Source: Campylobacteraceae bacterium (lineage in GTDB: Bacteria > Campylobacterota > Campylobacteria > Campylobacterales > Sulfurovaceae). Taken from it: 5,882 nucleotides of DNA. The position numbers were made by a program, and so were the translations under genes. The stretch covers positions 1 to 5,882 of the forward strand of contig JALVQH010000117.1 of NCBI GenBank assembly GCA_027031505.1. Reading direction: 5' to 3'. Of the stretch, positions 1 to 5,757 are shown one piece after another (position 1 is the stretch's first letter; the number at the start of each line of letters is the position of its first letter). The notes under the pieces were generated by a model. That model was not told where the DNA came from, searched no databases, and was given only the letters and a program-made list of their open reading frames with translations.

Positions 1-17
1 AAATCAAAAAAAGTGAA

Positions 18-23
18 AAGGGA
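18..23 (+). promoter_or_regulatory. Ribosome binding site of proB
   Basis: The purine run AAGGGA lies 6 bases upstream of the ATG at 30 and fits a Shine-Dalgarno sequence, supporting that start. The 29 bases before proB contain stop codons at 14-16 and 24-26 in two frames, so an upstream gene could end here. By synteny that gene would be obg, but too little is present to call it. Confidence 0.6.
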
Positions 24-29
24 TAATTT

Positions 30-797
30 ATGCAGCGGATCGTCATCAAAGTAGGCTCCCATGTTCTGACGGAGCAGGATGGGGTCGCCCTGGAGCGGAT
101 GCGCTCACTCGTCGATTTCATTGCCGAGCTTAAAAAAGCTGGGCATGACGTGATTCTTGTCAGTTCCGGTGCGGTGGCAGCGGGATATACCCAGATCCCT
201 CTTGATCGGGCGGATGTAGCGGACAAACAGGCTCTTGCGGCTATCGGCCAGCCTTTTTTGCTCAAAATGTATCAAGAGAAATTTGCCCGTCATGAGATCC
301 TCACCGCTCAGGTGCTGTTGAGTGCGGATGATTTCGATTCGCGCAAGCGCACCAGGCATGCCCGGGCAGCGATTGAGCGGCTCCTTGAAGCAGGCGTTGT
401 TCCGGTCATCAACGAAAACGATGTGACGGCAACTGAAGAACTGGTTTTTGGAGACAATGACCGTCTCTCGGCGCATGTTGCATACTATTTTGATGCACAG
501 ATGCTGGCGATTCTTTCGGATATTGATGCCTATTACGATGCCGATCCCCACACACACCCCGAAGCAAAACCCCGCAAGGTGGTTGCGCAGCTGAGCCCCG
601 AAGAGCTGAGTGCCGACCACACCCCGGGCAACACATTTGCCACCGGGGGAATCGTCACCAAACTGCAATCGGCGCAGTTCCTGATGGAGCACGGCCGGCA
701 GATGTTCCTCGCCAGCGGATTCGACCTGAGCGACGCGCGGGCGTTTCTTCTCGAGGGGGAACATCGGGGGGGGACGTTGTTTCGGAGTGAAAATTAG
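30..797 (+). CDS. proB: Glutamate 5-kinase, short form without PUA domain
   Basis: This enzyme phosphorylates L-glutamate with ATP to gamma-glutamyl phosphate, the first step of proline synthesis in the cytoplasm. The 255 residues are one amino-acid-kinase domain: IKVGS at 6-10 (phosphate-binding lysine 7), VSSGAVAAG at 44-52, INEND at 127-131, FGDNDRLSA at 140-148, the nucleotide-site segment [11 protein letters not shown] at 163-173, and ATGGIVTKL at 204-212 with lysine 211. The chain ends just after GGTLF, where the kinase domain normally ends. The C-terminal PUA domain of the roughly 367-residue E. coli type is absent, as I recall for Campylobacterota. The ATG at 30 has a good ribosome binding site and places the glycine-rich motif at the usual distance from the N-terminus. 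The TAG stop lies inside a 7-base repeat array, so the last few residues may have been shaped by that repeat. Proline feedback control cannot be read from the sequence. Confidence 0.96.
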   Translation: MQRIVIKVGSHVLTEQDGVALERMRSLVDFIAELKKAGHDVILVSSGAVAAGYTQIPLDRADVADKQALAAIGQPFLLKMYQEKFARHEILTAQVLLSADDFDSRKRTRHARAAIERLLEAGVVPVINENDVTATEELVFGDNDRLSAHVAYYFDAQMLAILSDIDAYYDADPHTHPEAKPRKVVAQLSPEELSADHTPGNTFATGGIVTKLQSAQFLMEHGRQMFLASGFDLSDARAFLLEGEHRGGTLFRSEN

Positions 798-823
798 AAA
801 GTAGAAATTAGAAAGTAGAAATT
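793..823 (+). repeat. Heptanucleotide tandem repeat at the end of proB
   Basis: Four 7-base units run from 793 to 820: ATTAGAA, AGTAGAA, ATTAGAA, AGTAGAA, followed by a partial ATT. The array can equally be read as two exact 14-base copies. Each unit holds a TAG, and the first TAG is the proB stop codon (795-797). Because 7 is not a multiple of 3, the array stops translation in all three frames within about 21 bases. It resembles the second array at 921-962; both fit A-N-W-W-G-A-A. Confidence 0.85.
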
Positions 824-830
824 TTGGTAT

Positions 831-851
831 GCATTGCTGCGCAATGCTTTT
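831..851 (+). terminator. Possible weak intrinsic terminator or palindromic repeat unit
   Basis: GCATTGC (831-837) and GCAATGC (841-847) form a perfect 7-base-pair stem with a 3-base TGC loop, followed by TTTT at 848-851. This has the form of a short intrinsic terminator for proB. The U tract is only four bases and is followed by ATAAAA, so termination would be weak. The hairpin may instead be part of a dispersed intergenic repeat. Confidence 0.4.
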
Positions 852-866
852 ATAAAATGGTTTATA

Positions 867-889
867 GGGGCAGATCCTGTATCTGTCCT
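867..889. repeat. Imperfect inverted repeat (hairpin) in the proB-fmt gap
   Basis: Bases 867-875 pair with 881-889 to give a 9-base-pair stem containing two G-U pairs, around a 5-base loop CCTGT. The right arm ATCTGT (881-886) is also perfectly complementary to ACAGAT at 901-906, so two mutually exclusive hairpins are possible. The GGGGCAGAT...ATCTGTCC layout resembles short palindromic intergenic repeats that occur many times in some bacterial genomes. No protein-coding content is visible. Confidence 0.5.
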
Positions 890-920
890 GGGTTGCACGT
901 ACAGATGAAGGTTGTTTTTT

Positions 921-962
921 AAATGAAAAATGAAAAATGAAAGATGAAAGATGAAACTTGAA
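921..962 (+). repeat. Heptanucleotide tandem repeat carrying the fmt start codon
   Basis: Six 7-base units are visible: AAATGAA three times (921-941), AGATGAA twice (942-955), and a degenerate ACTTGAA (956-962). Each of the first five units contains ATGAA, so ATG codons occur at 923, 930, 937, 944 and 951. The first four open frames of only five codons before a TGA. Only the ATG at 951 leads into fmt. The short frame starting at 937 ends with TGA at 952-954, overlapping the fmt ATG as ATGA. Confidence 0.85.
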
Positions 963-1874
963 AAAAAACGCATCGTTTTCATGGGCACCCCCCATTACGC
1001 CGAAGCGATCCTTGCGACCCTGATCGAGGCGGAGGATATGGATGTGGTGCTGGTAGTGACCCAGCCGGATCGTCCGGTGGGGCGCAGGAAAGTGTTGACG
1101 CCACCGCCGGCGAAGGTGCTGGCCGAAGCACACGGAATTGAGGTGCTTCAGCCATTGCGCCTGAGCGAGGAAGGGAGTATCGAGGCGATTACGGTTGCAA
1201 ACCCCGATTTCATCGTCGTGGCGGCATTCGGGCAGCTGCTTCCCCCTTCGGTTCTTGCCATCGCCCCGTGTATCAACCTCCATGCTTCCCTCCTGCCAAA
1301 GTACCGCGGGGCTTCACCGGTGCAACAGTCCCTGCTGAACGGTGACGACAAAACGGGGGTCACCTCCATGCTGATGGACGAGGGGCTCGATACGGGGGAT
1401 ATGCTGCTGAAAAAAGAGTATGTCATCCCCTGCGACATGCGCATCCATGCTCTGATGGCACAGTTGACGGAGGATGCGTGTGTGTTGACCCTCGAGACGC
1501 TGCGTGTTTTTGAGACCATCACCCCCGTTCCCCAGAACGACGCCGAAGCAACCTACTGCAAAAAGATCCGTCGAAGCGACGGGGAAGTGGACGGATCGGA
1601 CGCGGAGCTCCTCTACCGAAAATATCGGGCATTTGAGGGGTGGCCGGGGATTTTCGTCGCTAACGGTACAAAACTCGACGAGGTGACTTTGCTCGAGACG
1701 GAGGGGACGCATACGCCGTTTGAGATTCTTGGCTTTGAGAATGAGGCAGTCATCGTCGGCTGCGGAAAGGGGAGCATCCGGATCGGCACCCTCCAGCCCA
1801 GCGGCAAAAAAGTGATGAGCGCCAGAGCCTATTGTGTCGGACGGAGGCTGAACGTTGGACATACACTCTTTTGA
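951..1874 (+). CDS. fmt: Methionyl-tRNA formyltransferase
   Basis: Fmt transfers a formyl group from 10-formyltetrahydrofolate to methionyl-initiator tRNA, which allows bacterial translation initiation. The 307 residues match the family length. The N-terminal Rossmann-like catalytic domain shows RIVFMGTP at 7-14, TQPDRPVGR at 37-45, and AAFGQLLP at 91-98. The active site is INLHASLLP at 108-116, with asparagine 109 and histidine 111, and GLDTGDML at 145-152, with aspartate 147; the asparagine-to-aspartate spacing of 38 equals that of E. coli N108 and D146. The C-terminal OB-like domain includes RAFEGWPG at 226-233 and QPSGKKVMSA at 282-291. An in-frame TGA at 945-947 and the lack of another suitable ATG fix the start at 951. 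No strong Shine-Dalgarno is present; the start lies in a 7-base repeat array. The end overlaps birA by 20 bases. Confidence 0.97.
   Translation: MKLEKKRIVFMGTPHYAEAILATLIEAEDMDVVLVVTQPDRPVGRRKVLTPPPAKVLAEAHGIEVLQPLRLSEEGSIEAITVANPDFIVVAAFGQLLPPSVLAIAPCINLHASLLPKYRGASPVQQSLLNGDDKTGVTSMLMDEGLDTGDMLLKKEYVIPCDMRIHALMAQLTEDACVLTLETLRVFETITPVPQNDAEATYCKKIRRSDGEVDGSDAELLYRKYRAFEGWPGIFVANGTKLDEVTLLETEGTHTPFEILGFENEAVIVGCGKGSIRIGTLQPSGKKVMSARAYCVGRRLNVGHTLF
1843..1847 (+). promoter_or_regulatory. Ribosome binding site selecting the TTG start of birA
   Basis: GGAGG lies inside the end of fmt, 7 bases before the TTG at 1855. This is the strongest argument for the non-ATG start, because the next in-frame ATG would remove the conserved N-terminal substrate-site motif of BirA. 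Confidence 0.75.
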
Positions 1875-2490
1875 TACGCTCCCTTCGACACAGACCTATC
1901 TCGTCGAAGCGATCCGGCAGGGCAGACGGGTGGCACCGGTTGCGGTGATGGCCGGGGAACAGACGGATGGGCATGGGAGCCGCGGCAACCGCTGGGAGGG
2001 GGGTATCGGCAATCTCCTGGCTTCCGTAGCTATACGGATGGAAGATTTGCCCGATGATCTGCCCCTGCAATCGGCTTCGATCTATGCCGGGTGGCTGATG
2101 CGCCAGTCCCTGAACGATGCGGGAGAATCGGTGTGGCTGAAATGGCCCAACGATCTCTACCGACGCACCGACAAAGTTGGCGGCATCATCACACAGAAAA
2201 TTCATAAAACTCTCATTATCGGTATCGGAATCAATCTGAAAAATGTTTCCAAACAATACACATCCCTGCAAAGTCCCGTAGCACCAATGATACTACTTAA
2301 TATGTTTTTGAAGCGCCTTGAGCGGTACCCGAAATGGAAGCAAATCTTTAGTCAATACGCGATAGAATTCGAGCTCAGCCGTGCGTTTTCTGCGCACCTG
2401 GGTCATACGCAGTTCGATCTCCGGGAAGCACACCTTCTCGAAGATGGATCAATCGAAATCAACGGAGAGAGGATACACAGTTTACGATGA
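1855..2490 (+). CDS. birA: Biotin--protein ligase, catalytic core only
   Basis: BirA activates biotin with ATP and transfers it to the acceptor lysine of biotin carrier proteins such as acetyl-CoA carboxylase BCCP. The 211 residues start directly with the catalytic domain: DTLPSTQTYL at 7-16, the adenylate-binding loop EQTDGHGSRGNRW at 35-47, LKWPNDLY at 95-102, DKVGGIIT at 106-113 with the biotin-contacting lysine 107, and IIGIGINL at 121-128. There is no N-terminal helix-turn-helix, so it should not act as a biotin operon repressor as E. coli BirA does. The loop reads GHGSRGN where the usual consensus is GRGRRGR. The C-terminal domain is short and ends HSLR. Base composition falls from about 70% G+C near 1921-1980 to about 40% at 2221-2280. 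TTG start with a good ribosome binding site; overlaps fmt by 20 bases and parA by 4. Confidence 0.92.
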   Translation: MDIHSFDTLPSTQTYLVEAIRQGRRVAPVAVMAGEQTDGHGSRGNRWEGGIGNLLASVAIRMEDLPDDLPLQSASIYAGWLMRQSLNDAGESVWLKWPNDLYRRTDKVGGIITQKIHKTLIIGIGINLKNVSKQYTSLQSPVAPMILLNMFLKRLERYPKWKQIFSQYAIEFELSRAFSAHLGHTQFDLREAHLLEDGSIEINGERIHSLR

Positions 2491-3275
2491 GCGAAATAAT
2501 CAGTATTGCCAACCAAAAAGGGGGCGTGGGCAAAACCACGACCGCCGTCAACCTTGCTGCTTCTCTAGCCGAAAAAGGCAAAAACGTTTTGTTGATTGAT
2601 GCCGATCCCCAATCCAACGCAACTACCAATCTCGGTTTCAGTCGCAACCACTATGAATTCAATATTTATCATGTGCTTGTCGGAAGCAAAAAACTCTCCG
2701 AAGTCGTACTCAAGACGACCATTGACGGCCTCCATCTTGCCCCTTCCAATATTGGACTGGTCGGCATCGAAAAGGAGTTTTACGCAACCCGAAACAATCA
2801 GCGCGAACTTCTCCTCAAACGAGGTCTCGAAGAGGTGCGGGATCGCTATGACTTTATCATCATCGATTCGCCGCCGGCACTCGGACCTATCACGATCAAT
2901 GCTCTCGGGGCTTCGGATTCGGTGATCATTCCGATCCAGTGTGAATTTTTTGCACTGGAAGGGCTGGCTCAGCTTCTCAATACCGTTTCGCTGCTGCGTA
3001 AAACCATCAATCCGAAGTTGCGCATTCGCGGTTTTCTCCCCACAATGTACTCCAAACAGAACAACCTCTCCAAGCAGGTTCTGGCCGACCTGGAGCACCA
3101 CTTCGAAGATAAGCTTTTCCGCATCGGGAAAAAGAAAAAAGATTTTATTGTCGTTCCTCGAAACGTCAAAGTGGCTGAGAGCCCCAGCTTTGGAAAACCG
3201 GTAACCCAGTACGCCGGAAAATCCAAGGGGTCGCAAGCGTATCATCAGCTTGCTGCAGCCATTCTGAGGGCATAA
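2487..3275 (+). CDS. parA: Chromosome partitioning ATPase ParA (Soj)
   Basis: ParA is a Walker-type ATPase that binds the nucleoid as an ATP-bound dimer and moves ParB-parS complexes during segregation. The 262 residues show the deviant Walker A KGGVGKTT at 11-18 (signature lysine 11, P-loop lysine 16), the switch segment IDADPQSNAT at 37-46 with aspartate 40, and Walker B YDFIIIDSPP at 121-130. The C-terminal part carries VVPRNVKVAESPSFGKP at 222-238 and GKSKGSQAY at 244-252. There is no N-terminal helix-turn-helix, so this is a chromosomal Soj type and not a plasmid P1 type. A basic GKKKKD stretch at 214-219 precedes the VVPRN motif. The ATG overlaps the birA stop as ATGA, implying coupled translation; GAGAGGA 13 bases upstream is a somewhat distant ribosome binding site. 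parB follows after 3 bases. Confidence 0.96.
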   Translation: MSEIISIANQKGGVGKTTTAVNLAASLAEKGKNVLLIDADPQSNATTNLGFSRNHYEFNIYHVLVGSKKLSEVVLKTTIDGLHLAPSNIGLVGIEKEFYATRNNQRELLLKRGLEEVRDRYDFIIIDSPPALGPITINALGASDSVIIPIQCEFFALEGLAQLLNTVSLLRKTINPKLRIRGFLPTMYSKQNNLSKQVLADLEHHFEDKLFRIGKKKKDFIVVPRNVKVAESPSFGKPVTQYAGKSKGSQAYHQLAAAILRA

Positions 3276-3278
3276 ACC

Positions 3279-4139
3279 ATGGCTCTGGGCAGAGGACTGG
3301 GTGAGATTCTTGAAGAGGTTGGCCACGCCTACGAAGAGGAACTGCAGAAGAAGGCAGCGCTGGCAGACAGCACGATAGCAGAGCAGGTTCAGGACATTCC
3401 GATTGAACAAATTGACCCCAACCCCTATCAGCCCCGTAAGCATTTTGACGAAGCTCGTCTCGAAGAGCTGGCTGCTTCGATCCGGGAACACGGCTTGCTG
3501 CAGCCGGTGGTTGTTGTCCGCCGGGAAGATCGCTATCTTCTTGTAGCTGGAGAACGGCGTCTTCGGGCACATAAACTGGCAGACCTCCCTACCATTCGTG
3601 CCATTGTTGCCGATATCAGTTTCGACGATCTTCGGATGCGGGAGCTGTCTCTCATTGAGAACATTCAGCGGGAAAATCTCAATGCCATCGAGTTGGCCAC
3701 CTCCTACCAGGAATTACTCGATGTTCATCAGATTACCCATGAGGGGTTGGCACAGATTGTCCACAAGAGCCGCCCTCAGATCACCAACACCCTGCGCATG
3801 CTCTCTTTGAGTCCGTATGCACAGCAGATGCTCATTGAAGAGAAGATTACTCAGGGGCATGCCAAGCTTCTTGTAGGACTTCCGGCCGAAAAAGAACGGA
3901 TTCTTGTCGACACAATCATCGGGCGAAAGCTCAGTGTGCGCGAGACCGAGCGGCTTTTGAAAAAACGGAAAAAGCCTTCCGCAGCTCCTGCACCGCGGAT
4001 GCAATTTGACCCGGAATTGCTCAAACGGCTGAAGAAAGCTCTTCCGTTTCGCCATACGCTTAAAAACGCCACACTGGAAATTGTGTTACCAAATGAAGAG
4101 GCACTAATACAATTTATAACCCTTCTTGAAAAAAAGTAA
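3279..4139 (+). CDS. parB: Chromosome partitioning protein ParB (Spo0J)
   Basis: ParB binds parS sites, spreads as a CTP-dependent sliding clamp, and stimulates ParA. In the 286 residues, the N-terminal LGRGLGEIL at 3-11 matches the short ParA-activating segment. The CTP-binding domain contains NPYQPRKHFD at 48-57, GLLQPVVV at 72-79, AGERRLRAHKLA at 90-101 (the GERRxR motif) and ENIQREN at 127-133. A helix-turn-helix that would read parS lies near 152-174 (ITHEGLAQIVHKSRPQITNT). A basic, proline-rich linker at 226-240 leads to a C-terminal dimerization domain at about 241-286. GAGGG at 3266-3270 is the ribosome binding site, 8 bases before the ATG, and overlaps the end of parA. I found no convincing parS copy in this window. 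Confidence 0.96.
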   Translation: MALGRGLGEILEEVGHAYEEELQKKAALADSTIAEQVQDIPIEQIDPNPYQPRKHFDEARLEELAASIREHGLLQPVVVVRREDRYLLVAGERRLRAHKLADLPTIRAIVADISFDDLRMRELSLIENIQRENLNAIELATSYQELLDVHQITHEGLAQIVHKSRPQITNTLRMLSLSPYAQQMLIEEKITQGHAKLLVGLPAEKERILVDTIIGRKLSVRETERLLKKRKKPSAAPAPRMQFDPELLKRLKKALPFRHTLKNATLEIVLPNEEALIQFITLLEKK

Positions 4140-4168
4140 TCTCCTTAACCCGTATTTAACACCTGAAA

Positions 4169-4177
4169 TGGTAATAT
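4169..4177 (+). promoter_or_regulatory. Candidate extended -10 promoter for the ATP synthase genes
   Basis: TGGTAATAT matches an extended -10 element (TGn followed by a TATAAT-like hexamer, TAATAT at 4172-4177) about 27 bases before the atpF' start. No good -35 hexamer is seen 16-18 bases upstream, which is usual for sigma-70 promoters in Campylobacterota. A direct repeat TTAAC occurs at 4145-4149 and 4156-4160, 11 bases apart. I see no clear terminator after parB, so parAB read-through is possible as well. Confidence 0.4.
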
Positions 4178-4193
4178 AGCTTTAAATTTTGAG

Positions 4194-4198
4194 AGGAG
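4194..4198 (+). promoter_or_regulatory. Ribosome binding site deciding the atpF' start
   Basis: AGGAG in a purine-rich GAGAGGAGAG block lies 5 bases before the ATG at 4204. An in-frame TTG at 4189 would place this site inside the coding region and has no ribosome binding site of its own, so ATG 4204 is preferred. Confidence 0.75.
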
Positions 4199-4203
4199 AG
4201 CCC

Positions 4204-4626
4204 ATGCTGGATATTAGCCCACTTATCATGGTGGTGACTTTCGTCATTTTCCTGATCATGCTTTATGTTTTGAACCAGAAGTTGTACAAACCTCTGTTGA
4301 CGTTCATGGACGATCGGGAGGAAACCCTGAGCCGTGAGATACAGGAAGCCCGAAACTTAAGCGGTGACAGCAGCGACCTCGAAGCGCAGGCCCGTCAGAC
4401 CATCGAAGAGGCCAAGGCCAGGGCGGCTGCAGCCCGGAAGGAAGCTTTGGAACGTTTGCAGAAAGAGCAAGCCCGGGCTGTTGAAGCCCGCCAGAGTGAA
4501 CTGGCCGGAAAATTTGAGGATTTTGTTGCGACATTGGTTGCCGAGAAGGAAACGCTCAAGCAGAAACTTCTTGCAGATATGCCAGGGTTCAAAGAGAGCC
4601 TCAAAGTCAAAATCGGTCAACTATAA
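4204..4626 (+). CDS. atpF': ATP synthase F0 subunit b' (AtpF')
   Basis: This is one of two different b-type subunits of the F1F0 ATP synthase peripheral stalk, which holds the F1 head against rotation. From ATG 4204 the protein has 140 residues. A single N-terminal membrane segment at about 4-24 (hydrophobic, ending LYVLN) is followed by QKLYKPLLTFMDDREETL, the typical b/b' membrane-exit segment. The rest is a long charged, alanine-rich helix, very probably a right-handed coiled coil with AtpF, extending to about residue 115. It lacks a signal peptide and has the shorter b' length. Having b' and b as separate neighbouring genes is usual in Campylobacterota, cyanobacteria and alphaproteobacteria. 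The stop codon overlaps the atpF ribosome binding site, which favours coupled, near-equal production. Confidence 0.88.
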   Translation: MLDISPLIMVVTFVIFLIMLYVLNQKLYKPLLTFMDDREETLSREIQEARNLSGDSSDLEAQARQTIEEAKARAAAARKEALERLQKEQARAVEARQSELAGKFEDFVATLVAEKETLKQKLLADMPGFKESLKVKIGQL

Positions 4627-4642
4627 AGGAGGGAAAAACTGC

Positions 4643-5197
4643 ATGAAACTTACACCCTGGATTGTACTGGCTGCCCTCGCGGTTCCGGTAGTGCTTTTGG
4701 GAGCGGAACATGCCGAAGCGGCTGCGGCGCAATACGAAGCGGTTGCCGGGCGTGCAACCGATTTTATTCCTCGAATCTTCAACTTTGTGATCTTTGCCGG
4801 TCTGGTCTATTATTTGGTGGCTTCACCGATCAAAAACTTTTTTGTCAAACGCCGAAAAGAGATTGCCGATCAGCTTAATGAGATTGAGCGAAAGCTTCAG
4901 GAAGCCAAAGAAGCACGCCAGCAGGCAGAACGTGCCCTTGAAGAGAGCAAAAGCAAAGCCGAAACCATCCTGAGTGACAGCAGGAAAGAGATCGAACTGT
5001 TGCAGGAGAAGCATACTGAAGCACTTGAGAGAGAGCTGAAGCTTCTGGAGAAGCAGCATGAAGAAAAATGTGCCCTTGAAGAACGCAAAATGACCCGCGC
5101 GACCCTTGATGCTCTTCTCAATGAACATTTAACTGCTGACGATATACCTCTGCAGGCAGACCAGATAATTACGCTTGTGGCAAAGAAGGTGGCTTGA
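4643..5197 (+). CDS. atpF: ATP synthase F0 subunit b (AtpF) with N-terminal signal-like segment
   Basis: This is the second b-type subunit of the peripheral stalk and should pair with AtpF'. The start ATG 4643 has a near-perfect AAGGAGGG (4626-4633) 9 bases upstream, giving 184 residues. The frame stays open back to 4364, but that part overlaps atpF' and is not b-like. Residues 1-26 look like a signal peptide: a short basic start, a hydrophobic core at about 6-20, and AEHAEA before a possible cleavage site. A second hydrophobic segment at about 44-63 (FNFVIFAGLVYYLV) is the usual b membrane anchor, followed by FVKRRKEIADQLNEIE and a long charged coiled coil to about residue 150. From memory, H. 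pylori AtpF has a similar extra N-terminal hydrophobic segment. One base separates the stop codon from atpH. Confidence 0.9.
   Translation: MKLTPWIVLAALAVPVVLLGAEHAEAAAAQYEAVAGRATDFIPRIFNFVIFAGLVYYLVASPIKNFFVKRRKEIADQLNEIERKLQEAKEARQQAERALEESKSKAETILSDSRKEIELLQEKHTEALERELKLLEKQHEEKCALEERKMTRATLDALLNEHLTADDIPLQADQIITLVAKKVA
5186..5192 (+). promoter_or_regulatory. Ribosome binding site deciding the atpH start
   Basis: AAGGTGG lies at the end of atpF, 6 bases before the ATG at 5199. The longer frame from TTG 5175 would add eight residues (MWQRRWLD) before the conserved KYARAL region and lies upstream of this site, so ATG 5199 is preferred. Confidence 0.65.
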
Positions 5198-5198
5198 T

Positions 5199-5732
5199 AT
5201 GGAAAAACTTATCGCAAAAAAATATGCAAGAGCCTTGATGGAAAGCGGTGACGATGCCGCCGTCTCCAAACGTCTTGAAGTTCTCGAAATGATTGGCGAA
5301 GTGCTGACAGATTCCGAAATCAAAACCTTTATAACCTCTCCTCTGATTGCAAAAGAACAAAAAACCGAATGGCTTCTCGGTGCCCTCAAGGGCAGCAAGG
5401 ATACCGTAGTGAGCAACCTGATCAAACTGATGGGCGAAAAAGGCCGTCTTGATTTGATTCCGGAGCTGGTTGCCATCGTTGCTTTTGAGCGCAAAAAAGC
5501 TTCCAACCGTTTTGAAGGGGTTGTCTATTCGGATGAAAACCTCTCAAAAGGGACACTGTCGACTCTGGAGAAAACGTTGGCCAGATACAGTGGTGCCACC
5601 ATCCACCTGGATCAGCAGCATACCGGAGATGCCGGATTGAAAGTTGAGGTGGAGGATCTGGGTATTGAACTCAGCTTCTCTCGAGACAAGGTCAAGCGAG
5701 CGCTGATTGATCACATCCAGAAAGCACTCTAA
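5199..5732 (+). CDS. atpH: ATP synthase F1 subunit delta
   Basis: The delta subunit (the counterpart of mitochondrial OSCP) sits on top of the F1 hexamer and links it to the b/b' stalk. From ATG 5199 it has 177 residues, the normal family length. Visible marks are [12 protein letters not shown] at 5-16 in the N-terminal helical bundle that binds alpha, [17 protein letters not shown] at 78-94 in the central region, and the C-terminal segment [23 protein letters not shown] at about 147-169, which matches the family's final beta strand and helix. The canonical DgSv motif here reads ELSF, a variant I believe is usual in this phylum. It lies one base after atpF and 25 bases before atpA. Confidence 0.92.
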   Translation: MEKLIAKKYARALMESGDDAAVSKRLEVLEMIGEVLTDSEIKTFITSPLIAKEQKTEWLLGALKGSKDTVVSNLIKLMGEKGRLDLIPELVAIVAFERKKASNRFEGVVYSDENLSKGTLSTLEKTLARYSGATIHLDQQHTGDAGLKVEVEDLGIELSFSRDKVKRALIDHIQKAL

Positions 5733-5746
5733 AGTTATCATACAGA

Positions 5747-5752
5747 AAGGAG
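5747..5752 (+). promoter_or_regulatory. Ribosome binding site of atpA
   Basis: AAGGAG lies 5 bases before the GTG at 5758 in a purine-rich block, supporting the GTG start of atpA. The 25-base gap after atpH holds no visible terminator. Confidence 0.75.
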
Positions 5753-5757
5753 AAGAA

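Noticed and set aside
840..866. TATAAAAT and TTTATA as a -10 promoter element for fmt
   Set aside because: Such hexamers are frequent in AT-rich repeats, no suitably spaced -35 or extended -10 is visible, and the sequence is explained as part of the hairpin-repeat spacer.
793..962. The repeats as a CRISPR array
   Set aside because: The units are 7 bases long with no spacers between them, and no cas gene is in the window.
105..1283. A 392-codon open frame on the minus strand across proB, the spacer and fmt
   Set aside because: It is antisense to two well-supported genes, runs through the non-coding repeat arrays, and shows no recognisable domain or ribosome binding site. Long antisense frames are expected by chance opposite G+C-rich codons.
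2244..2255. TGTTTCCAAACA palindrome in birA as a parS site
   Set aside because: The parS consensus is a 16-base TGTTTCACGTGAAACA. This sequence has only the outer arms with a 2-base centre, and it is within a coding region. It is probably chance.
3129..3141. A-rich run with AAAAAAG in parA as a possible programmed frameshift site
   Set aside because: In the parA frame it reads AAA AAA G, not A AAA AAG, so it is not in the phase needed for a -1 shift. The main frame continues through intact conserved C-terminal motifs.
4364..4642. A 93-residue N-terminal extension of atpF
   Set aside because: It overlaps atpF' in another frame, its sequence is arginine-rich and unlike subunit b, and a strong ribosome binding site precedes ATG 4643.
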